A DNA stretch of 32,102 nt from Holophagaceae bacterium. GTDB lineage: Bacteria > Acidobacteriota > Holophagae > Holophagales > Holophagaceae. A model generated the notes under the pieces. It searched no databases. It had not been told where the DNA came from and saw only the letters and a program-made list of their open reading frames with translations. The DNA lies in the NCBI GenBank assembly GCA_017859955.1, contig JAFNAB010000065.1:1-32102 (forward strand), read 5' to 3'. How positions within the stretch are numbered: position 1 is the stretch's first letter; every line of letters begins with the position of its first letter. Both the position numbers and the translations under genes were made by a program. Below, in pieces: positions 1-6,332 of the stretch.

Positions 1-287
1 CGGTCCTGGGCCCGCTCCCAGCCATAGCTTCCGGGCCGGGGCACCTTGCCCCGCGCTTCGGCGCAGGCCTCCCATAAAGCCGCCTGGAAGCCATGCATAT
101 CGCTGCCCGCCTGGGCCAGGAGTGCAGCACGGGATGGCGTTTCATCCGGAAGCCCCGCGGCCCAGGCCAGGATCGCCTCGGGGCTGAGGAATCCCAGGTC
201 ATGGCCTACGATCACATCCTCCCATCCAGAGCCCTTCGCCTCAGGGCTATGGCGTTGAAGGAGTTCCAACCAGTGATCACCGTTCAT
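1..287 (-). CDS. Unknown protein, C-terminus cut by window edge
   Basis: An open frame runs leftward from ATG at 287 to the window edge, giving at least 95 residues (begins MNGDHWLELLQRHSPEAKG). A strong ribosome binding site (GAGGTGA, 3 bases before the ATG) supports this start. The gene begins 14 bases after the ureohydrolase stop, so it is probably the last visible member of the minus-strand operon. The visible part is soluble and rich in Ala, Glu and Trp, with no signal peptide or membrane segment and no motif I recognise. I do not assign a function. Confidence 0.55.
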   Translation of the reverse strand, partial: MNGDHWLELLQRHSPEAKGSGWEDVIVGHDLGFLSPEAILAWAAGLPDETPSRAALLAQAGSDMHGFQAALWEACAEARGKVPRPGSYGWERAQD

Positions 288-301
288 GGTTCACCTCGGG
301 G

Positions 302-1240
302 TCAGGAAAGGAGGTGGAGGGCGAGCTGGGCGCCGACCCGGGCGCTGGTTTCCCCCCCCTCAAGGGTGGGTGCCAGCTCCATGAGGTCCGCCCCCACCCA
401 GGGAGATGCCCACTGATGGGCCATGTAAAGCAGAGGAATGAGCTCCGAGACGGAGAGGCCTCCGACCACCGGTTCGGCCACCGCTGGGCAGCAGGAGGGG
501 TCCAGGACATCCAGATCCAGGCTCAAATAGGCAGCCCCCTGCCCCACCCGGGCGATGTCCCCTTTCAACTGGGCAGCGAGGTGGGGGTCCCGGATGTCCC
601 AGGGAGTCCAGAGCCTGAATCCGGCGTCCAGCAGGAAAGCGAGTTCGTCACTATCGAAGCGCGGCGCCCGCAGGCCGATCTGGACACAACGCTTCCCATC
701 CAGCACCCCTTCCTCGAGGGCACGCCTCACCCAGGTGCCGTGATGGAAGGCCGTTCCCCAAGGATCGCCTTCAGCGGCGTCGGGATGGGCGTCGAAGTGG
801 AGCAGCCCCAGGGGCCCATGGACCCGGGCCAGGGCCCGGAGCGCCCCCAGGGTCACGAGGTGGTCCCCCCCCAGCAACAGGGTGCGGGCCCCTAGGGCGG
901 CCCAGGCACTCACCCATTGCGCCACGGCACCCAGGGCCTCCTCCGCCGAGAAGGGGCGCGTGGGGATATTGCCACCATCAACCCAGTCCACGGCGGACCA
1001 TCCACGGGCACCTTCCTCCCGGCCCTGAAGACGCATGGGCATTGGCAGACGCCCCATTCCCAGGCTCGCGTTCCGCAACGCCCAGGGACCCATGCGAGCG
1101 CCGGGCCGGTGGATCACTCCGCCATCGAAGGGAGCCCCCAGCACCACGCCCGCGGCGGGGCTGGGCTCCGGGGCCAGGGGTAGCCCAAGAAAGGAGGTCA
1201 CTCCAGAAAGGAAGGGCTGGAGGGGATTCTCAAGGCTCAA
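302..1240 (-). CDS. Ureohydrolase (arginase/agmatinase/formiminoglutamase family)
   Basis: A 312-residue manganese hydrolase of the arginase superfamily, which removes urea or formamide from guanidino or formimino substrates. The metal-binding motifs are present: GGDH at 124-127, FDAHPDA at 149-155 (Asp150, His152, Asp154) and SLDLDVLDP at 240-248 (Asp242, Asp244). A late ADLMELAP segment (284-291) fits the usual conserved region. Length is normal for the family. The start is TTG, overlapping the TGA of the upstream acyltransferase gene (TTGA), with a GGGAG site 7 bases upstream, so translation is probably coupled. Motifs alone do not separate agmatinase from arginase or formimidoylglutamase. 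No polyamine or histidine-degradation gene lies nearby to decide it. Confidence 0.88.
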   Translation of the reverse strand: MSLENPLQPFLSGVTSFLGLPLAPEPSPAAGVVLGAPFDGGVIHRPGARMGPWALRNASLGMGRLPMPMRLQGREEGARGWSAVDWVDGGNIPTRPFSAEEALGAVAQWVSAWAALGARTLLLGGDHLVTLGALRALARVHGPLGLLHFDAHPDAAEGDPWGTAFHHGTWVRRALEEGVLDGKRCVQIGLRAPRFDSDELAFLLDAGFRLWTPWDIRDPHLAAQLKGDIARVGQGAAYLSLDLDVLDPSCCPAVAEPVVGGLSVSELIPLLYMAHQWASPWVGADLMELAPTLEGGETSARVGAQLALHLLS

Positions 1241-1962
1241 TTCATATCTCCCAAGGAATGCCGGATGGCATCGAGCCAGGCGCCCTCGTCCGGGAAGTCG
1301 CCGGGGTTCAGCACGGGGCCAGGCCGCAGGAACACCCGCGTGGACCCAACCTGGGCCAGAGTCTTCAGGTGCGGCAGCAAGGCGGCATCGCCGACCCAGG
1401 GGTACCAGGGGTCAGGGCTCGCGAGGCGGACCGGAAGCAAGGGCACCCCCTTCCGAAATGCGGCACAGATGCCACCCCGATACAGGGGTGCCAGGCGAGA
1501 ACCCCGGGTCGTGGTGCCCTCTGGGAAGAGCAACAGGGACTCCCGGACATCCATGGCCGACATGAGTCCCCGAAGGGCCACTGAACGGCTGGCAAGGCTC
1601 TCCCGACGAACGAAGCGCAGGCCATGGCGCCTCGCCAGGGATCCGATCAGGGGGTAGTCCCCCACTTCGGCCTTGGCCAGCACCTGGGCCGGACGCAGGC
1701 TCAACAATACGAGAGGGTCCAGCCAGCTGAGGTGGTTGGCGACCCAGATCGGGGCCTCCGTCGGGAGAGCGCCCTCGTGAATGACTTTGACATCCAGGAT
1801 GTACAGCACTTCCCTGGCCCATCGGCTCAGATCATCCGGCGAAGGCTCCCGAAGAAGACTGCCCAGACCGCGACCCAAGGTGAGTCCCCACACGCGAGCC
1901 AGGCGCCACAGGGCTTCACTTTCGGGCACGGCCCCTTCGATGACTGGCAGAAGGGCACTCAT
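1237..1962 (-). CDS. 1-acyl-sn-glycerol-3-phosphate acyltransferase-like (PlsC family)
   Basis: A 241-residue member of the PlsC/LPLAT family, which transfers acyl chains to lysophosphatidic acid or related lipids at the inner membrane. Block I is NHLSWLD at 76-82 (His77 and Asp82, the HX4D catalytic motif). The RFVRR segment at 116-120 and FPEGT at 146-150 match blocks II and III. There is no long hydrophobic anchor at the N-terminus. The gene overlaps its neighbours by 4 bases on both sides (ATGA with the GNAT gene, TTGA with the ureohydrolase gene), so it sits in the middle of a translationally coupled operon. It could instead be an ornithine-lipid or other lysophospholipid acyltransferase. 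Confidence 0.85.
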   Translation of the reverse strand: MSALLPVIEGAVPESEALWRLARVWGLTLGRGLGSLLREPSPDDLSRWAREVLYILDVKVIHEGALPTEAPIWVANHLSWLDPLVLLSLRPAQVLAKAEVGDYPLIGSLARRHGLRFVRRESLASRSVALRGLMSAMDVRESLLLFPEGTTTRGSRLAPLYRGGICAAFRKGVPLLPVRLASPDPWYPWVGDAALLPHLKTLAQVGSTRVFLRPGPVLNPGDFPDEGAWLDAIRHSLGDMN

Positions 1963-2483
1963 GAGACCAGCCGAAGGCGGCTGTAGCGGGCCCGGATGCG
2001 CTCCATGTCCTCACGGTTGATCACGGACCAGAGCCGCTTGTCCCCCTTGCGATAGTAGTCGTCCACCTCGGCCACGACCCGGGCGCCCAGGGACTGATGG
2101 ACGCTGCGGGCATCCGCGTTGTCCGGCTCCACCAGAAAGCGGCACTCCTCCATGCCTTCGGCCACCAACTTGGAGACCATGGCCCGGATCAGGAGGTAGT
2201 TGGCCCGCCCCTTCTGATAGTCGGGGTGCACCGCCAGGGTGGCGCAATAAGCCGTCTTTCCGCTGGGGAAGTTGAGGACGTAGCCGACCGGCCGCTCGCC
2301 ATCGAGGGCAAGGAAGCACCACTCGGGATAGAGCTCGGTGCAGAGCCGGAGGTAGTGAGGGCAGAGTTCTCCCGTGGCATCCCCGCCCCAGACCTCGTGC
2401 TCCAGACGCCGCAGATGCCAGAAGTCGGAGGACTGAAGGGAACGGACCTGCAAACCGGGGCTTTGGATCTGGATCGGGCTCAT
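1959..2483 (-). CDS. GNAT family N-acetyltransferase
   Basis: A 174-residue protein of the GNAT fold, which transfers an acetyl group from acetyl-CoA to an amine. The central strand and acetyl-CoA loop are visible as LAVHPDYQKGRANYLLIRAM (about residues 81-100). A downstream segment with NADARSVHQSLGARVV matches the end of the domain, where the acceptor-side Asn and the LGF/LGA turn usually lie. The ATG has an excellent AGGAGGT site 5 bases upstream. Its stop overlaps the start of the acyltransferase gene (ATGA). The substrate cannot be told from sequence. Confidence 0.82.
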   Translation of the reverse strand: MSPIQIQSPGLQVRSLQSSDFWHLRRLEHEVWGGDATGELCPHYLRLCTELYPEWCFLALDGERPVGYVLNFPSGKTAYCATLAVHPDYQKGRANYLLIRAMVSKLVAEGMEECRFLVEPDNADARSVHQSLGARVVAEVDDYYRKGDKRLWSVINREDMERIRARYSRLRLVS

Positions 2484-2574
2484 GGGCCACCTCCTGGAAA
2501 CCAGGGTGGCCTCGGCCTGTTACCAGGAAGTTAAAGCTCCGTCGTGATGCTGGATCATCAACGTAAAATGGGAG

Positions 2575-3093
2575 TTACACCAGACCATGAGCCGCGTAAA
2601 GCGCCGGGTAGCTCCGGGTCTCCACCGGGGCATCCTCAAGGCCAAGCTCCACCAGGGCCACTTGAATGGCATCGGCGCTACCCTCCAGCTCCAGGTAGGT
2701 CCCGAAGGGGGCCTCGTCGAGGCATGCAGCGAGTCCAGGCCTTTCCAGCAGCTCCCGTCGCTTTTCCATGGAAAGCACCGGGGCAAAACCCAGTTCCCGC
2801 AGGATGCCCTCCAAGGCCTGCCCGTCCCCGACCCCAGTCTCCAGTTCAGGCCGGATCTTCAGCTTGGCATCGGCCACCTTGGGGCCTTTCCAGGTCAGGC
2901 GGGTGGCTGAACCATAGCGCCGCAGCCGGAGGGCGCAACCCTTACCCAGCAGCTCCCCCTGGCGATCCCAGAGCACGCTCGTCTCGTCCTGAAAGGGCAC
3001 CACGGATCGGAAGCCCAGGGCCAGGAGGCGGGTCCGGAGGGCCGAAAGGTCGGCGACAGGGACTTTCACTTCAGTTTCAAGCGGATGGGGCAT
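2575..3093 (-). CDS. CYTH domain protein (class IV adenylate cyclase / triphosphatase family)
   Basis: A 172-residue CYTH (triphosphate tunnel) protein. This family includes CyaB-type adenylate cyclases and thiamine- or inorganic-triphosphatases. The diagnostic ExExK signature is ETEVK at residues 6-10. Basic residues lining the tunnel follow (RLRR at 55-58, TWKGP at 67-71, MEKRRE near 110), then an acidic YLELEG strand. I place the start at ATG 3093 (MPHPLETEVKV) because CYTH proteins begin a few residues before ExExK; an upstream in-frame ATG at 3138 would overrun the divergent promoter region. The gene is first in the minus-strand run, 91 bases before the GNAT gene. Enzyme activity is uncertain. 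Confidence 0.82.
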   Translation of the reverse strand: MPHPLETEVKVPVADLSALRTRLLALGFRSVVPFQDETSVLWDRQGELLGKGCALRLRRYGSATRLTWKGPKVADAKLKIRPELETGVGDGQALEGILRELGFAPVLSMEKRRELLERPGLAACLDEAPFGTYLELEGSADAIQVALVELGLEDAPVETRSYPALYAAHGLV

Positions 3094-3140
3094 GGCGGAT
3101 CCTGGGGTTCTGATCGCATGATGAAAGGTATGGAGCACCC

Positions 3141-4445
3141 TTGATCCCTAAACGGTACCTCATTGCGACCCTTTTCATCGCAGCCATGCTCCTGATCATG
3201 GCGGTGGTGAGGGGGCCTGAGGCTGCGCGCACCGGGGGAAAGACTCCGGAGGTGGTGAACACCCCCCTCGGGCTGGACTCCTTTGAAAAGATCACGGAAA
3301 TGAAGCTTCAGGAGGGTTGGGTCCCCCGCTTCCAGGGGGCCGTGGATCCCGACCAGTGGGAGGCCTGGCCCTTCGGCGGTGCCTTCGGGACCCCCTGGGA
3401 ACCGGCTTCCGCCTACCTTGGCGACCAGGGCGTGGCCCTCAACGGCCCCAAGGGGCAGAGCGAGGTAGCCCTCTGGAAGGGCCTGGAATGGCGTCGCTAC
3501 CGATTCGACGCGCCCATCGCCAGTGCCCGCCTGGATCCGGACAAGGGCACCCGGCTGCTGGTGACCCTGGTGCTGGGGGCAGATCGCTATCGGACCCAAC
3601 TCCTGGAAGTGCCCGAAGGAAGGGTGATCTGGTCCGTTGAAAGCGGCCCCTGGAGCCGTTTCAGCTGGGATGGGGAGGCCGTGCTCCTGGGCAGGCTCCA
3701 CCCCGATGGTGGACTGCTTCTGAGCTCCCTGCCCCTCGATGAAGAGCCGACGGAGCCCACCCTGGCCCCCTGGGACGAGAAAGGTCTCCCCCCGGCACCC
3801 AAGGGCATTGCCACCCGAGAAGATCAGCTCTGGGACGCAGGCCGGGACCTGGGCGGATTCCGCCTCATGACCCCCTGGGGCAAGGACGCTCACCTGTGGT
3901 TCCCACGCAAGGACCGACTCTGGATCTGCGCGGGAGAGCGTTGGTCCTCCTGGCGACTGGAAGATCATGTCTGGCGCCGCATGGATAGCGGAGAGGGGCG
4001 CCTGGGCGCTCTTCCGCCCCTGGCCATCACGCGGATCAGCAAGCCCAAGACCGGACCGGCCCTCCGATTCACGACCCCCCCGGCTGGCGGCGAATGGACG
4101 GAAGTGCTGGGGGATACCCAGGCCTGGCCGCCCTACGACCCGGCCTGGACATGGATGACCCTCGGGGGAGGTCTCACCGCCTGGGACACCCGCTGGGGCA
4201 AAGGCATGGAGGGATTGCCTCCGGAACGTCAGAGGGCTGCCCTGGAGCGGGCCTTCCGCTCGGACTGGCGCACCGCCTCCAATCTGCGAGCTTCGGTCCG
4301 CGGATGGCTCAAGGAAGGACCAGAAGTCGCCCTGAGGGAGCCCCAGGGGGTGGCTTGGGTCTGGACCGGTGACCGCTTGCTCCTGGTGCGCCTCCCCCCC
4401 CTGGAAAGGAGCCGCTGGATGCGGAAAAATCTGAAGTGGAAATGA
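3141..4445 (+). CDS. Membrane-anchored protein of unknown function
   Basis: A 434-residue protein I cannot assign. It starts with a short basic stretch and one hydrophobic helix (about residues 5-24, LIATLFIAAMLLIMAVV), so it is probably anchored in the inner membrane with the rest in the periplasm. The body has many Trp-rich, beta-strand-like segments separated by Gly/Asp/Pro turns, which could form a beta-propeller or similar sheet structure; this is inference. I use the TTG start at 3141 because a GGAG site lies 5 bases upstream and the hydrophobic helix begins just after it. It is divergent from the CYTH gene with only 47 bases between the two starts. Confidence 0.6.
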   Translation: MIPKRYLIATLFIAAMLLIMAVVRGPEAARTGGKTPEVVNTPLGLDSFEKITEMKLQEGWVPRFQGAVDPDQWEAWPFGGAFGTPWEPASAYLGDQGVALNGPKGQSEVALWKGLEWRRYRFDAPIASARLDPDKGTRLLVTLVLGADRYRTQLLEVPEGRVIWSVESGPWSRFSWDGEAVLLGRLHPDGGLLLSSLPLDEEPTEPTLAPWDEKGLPPAPKGIATREDQLWDAGRDLGGFRLMTPWGKDAHLWFPRKDRLWICAGERWSSWRLEDHVWRRMDSGEGRLGALPPLAITRISKPKTGPALRFTTPPAGGEWTEVLGDTQAWPPYDPAWTWMTLGGGLTAWDTRWGKGMEGLPPERQRAALERAFRSDWRTASNLRASVRGWLKEGPEVALREPQGVAWVWTGDRLLLVRLPPLERSRWMRKNLKWK

Positions 4446-4544
4446 AGGGAACCTGAGGGCATCGTTTTCAAGCGCGAGTTCTTGGTGGATTTCTGATAGC
4501 TTAAGCGCAGCATTCTCATCGCCACACGGCATCCCGAGGTTCCT

Positions 4545-5666
4545 ATGCCACGTCTTCTCCTCGTGGACGACAATCCCAGCATCCACAAGATTGCCGAATC
4601 CCTCTTGGCCCAATCCCAGATCGAACTGGCCTGCGCCGAGAGCGGTCCTTTGGCCCTGGGGCTCGTCGAATCTTCAGCACCATTCGATGTGGCCTTGATT
4701 GATATCTCCATGGTCGGCATGGATGGATGGGAATTGTTGGACAAACTGCGTTCCACGCCAGCCACCGCCCGGCTGCCCATCGCCCTGATGGCTGGGGTCC
4801 TGGACACGGTGGATCCTGACCGTCTGGCGAAAGCCCCCATCCAGGGTTTCCTCAAGAAGCCCGTGGAGCTCCGGGATCTGGCTGACCGTATCCAGGTGCT
4901 CCTGGACACCCCCGTTCCAGAGCCCGCCCCTGAACCGATTCCGGAGCCGATTCCCGAACCGGCGCCGGAGAGCCCTGAGGTATCGCCCTTCGAGACCCTC
5001 CCCGCCGCCAGCCTCACGGAGCTCCAGGCGCGCCTGAACATGGAGGATGTCCTCGAGCTCACCGAAGAGGATCTCTACCCCGAGGAAGAGGCTCCGGAAG
5101 CCAGCCTCCCCGTCGAGGAGCCCCTGGAAGAAGAGCTTGACCTCGAAGAGCTGGACCTGGACAGCCTCAAGGACCTCAGTTCCCCCGAGGCCATTGAGGA
5201 GCCTGTTTCCTTCGATCCCCTGACCCTTCCGGAGCTTCCCCAAGGCAACGATGTCATCACCGTCGATGACCTGCCAGACCTTGAGGAGGAAGACGCAAGG
5301 ATCACCCAGGAGACTCCGGTTTTCAGTCTCGCCCCAGAGGAGGAACTGATCCCCGAACCAGAGGAGGAACCGGAAGCGGCCCTTCAGGCGGAAGAGCCCG
5401 TGGCCATCCCTCTGACGGAGGAACCCGAGGCTGCTCCCCCGGTGGAGGCCCCCGCAGCTATCAGTGAAGCAACCCCCGTCGAGCCTGCACCGGTGTCTGT
5501 CCAGGAAAACCCCACGGCCCAGGCCATCCTCGCGGCCCTTCTGGCCGACCCCGCCCTGATGAGCACCCTGACCCAGGCGGTGGCGGCCCAGCTTTCGGAA
5601 AAGGTCCTGCGCGAAGTCGCATGGGAGATCATGCCGGAGATCGCTGAACGCCAGAAACTCCTCTAG
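4545..5666 (+). CDS. Receiver-domain protein with long acidic Pro/Glu linker
   Basis: A 373-residue protein with a CheY-like receiver domain (1-120), a long Pro/Glu-rich acidic region (about 121-320) and a short helical C-terminus. The acidic pocket (Asp8, Asp9), phospho-acceptor (Asp53 in LIDISM) and Lys105 (KKP) are present. The switch Thr/Ser is replaced by Ala83 (PIALMAG), so signal output may be unusual. The linker begins with repeated EPxPEP units. The C-terminal helix, ending REVAWEIMPEIAERQKLL, resembles tails I recall on receiver proteins from Myxococcales and Geobacter-like bacteria. There is no DNA-binding or enzyme domain. The ATG follows a GAGG site by 5 bases. The next gene starts 6 bases after the stop, so a shared transcript is likely. 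Confidence 0.8.
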   Translation: MPRLLLVDDNPSIHKIAESLLAQSQIELACAESGPLALGLVESSAPFDVALIDISMVGMDGWELLDKLRSTPATARLPIALMAGVLDTVDPDRLAKAPIQGFLKKPVELRDLADRIQVLLDTPVPEPAPEPIPEPIPEPAPESPEVSPFETLPAASLTELQARLNMEDVLELTEEDLYPEEEAPEASLPVEEPLEEELDLEELDLDSLKDLSSPEAIEEPVSFDPLTLPELPQGNDVITVDDLPDLEEEDARITQETPVFSLAPEEELIPEPEEEPEAALQAEEPVAIPLTEEPEAAPPVEAPAAISEATPVEPAPVSVQENPTAQAILAALLADPALMSTLTQAVAAQLSEKVLREVAWEIMPEIAERQKLL

Positions 5667-5672
5667 GACGGA

Positions 5673-6329
5673 ATGGACATGATCACTGGATACAATACCG
5701 ATGTCCGTCATGGAAGCCGGGTCTACCATGTCCAGACCGAGGACAAGGGACTGGCCAACCCCCGCATCGAGACCCTGATCTACGTCGGGGGCGAGATCCT
5801 GGACAGCTACCGCAGCTCCTATGAGGATCTGGCATCCACACCGCCGATTTCCGAGGCCGCCATCCAGGTCCGCATGGATGAGCAGCACAAGACCATTATC
5901 AAAGACATCAAGAACGGCAAGTACGACACCACCCCATCGGACCTCGAGTCAGAGGAAAGGCGTGTATTCAACGACCGCCCTCTGGACCAGGCCATCCTGG
6001 AATACCTCCAGCACGAAGGGGATGTCGACACCCTGGAACTGGTCCTGGATACTCCTATGCGTCCCACCTTTGGAACGCTCTTCCAGGTCAAGCTCCGGGC
6101 CCGCCTGTGCGTCAGCCAGAACCCGGTTCCGGACGCGGAAGTGTCCGTGCGACTCGTCTCCAGCCTCAAAAAGGCCACCAATCTCCTGGTGGGACGGACA
6201 GATGCAGAAGGCGTCTTCATCGGCCAGGTGGAGTTGCCCATGAGTCAGCCCGGCCATTGCGCGGTGGCCATCACCTGCGTAAGCCCCGTGGGTACGGACG
6301 AACTGCGGTCCCTCATCTCTGCGGCCTGA
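5673..6329 (+). CDS. Conserved unknown protein between receiver and outer-membrane receptor genes
   Basis: A 218-residue soluble protein without a signal peptide. The N-terminal part (about 8-45) contains RHGSRVYHVQTEDKG and a TLIYVGGEILDSY strand. The middle is charged and helical. The C-terminal part (about 128-210) looks like a small beta-sandwich, with VPDAEVSVRLVSS followed by GRTDAEGVFIGQVELP, the pattern of carboxypeptidase-regulatory-like or Ig-like folds. It lies 6 bases after the receiver gene and 3 bases before the receptor gene, so the three are probably co-transcribed. Its function is unknown; a role linking the receiver protein to the envelope is only a guess. Confidence 0.65.
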   Translation: MDMITGYNTDVRHGSRVYHVQTEDKGLANPRIETLIYVGGEILDSYRSSYEDLASTPPISEAAIQVRMDEQHKTIIKDIKNGKYDTTPSDLESEERRVFNDRPLDQAILEYLQHEGDVDTLELVLDTPMRPTFGTLFQVKLRARLCVSQNPVPDAEVSVRLVSSLKKATNLLVGRTDAEGVFIGQVELPMSQPGHCAVAITCVSPVGTDELRSLISAA

Positions 6330-6332
6330 GCG

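Noticed and set aside
3066-4613. A 515-codon minus-strand open frame opposite the membrane-anchored protein
   Set aside because: Pro/Gly/Ala-rich translation without motifs. The plus-strand frame has a membrane helix, a ribosome binding site and a better residue composition.
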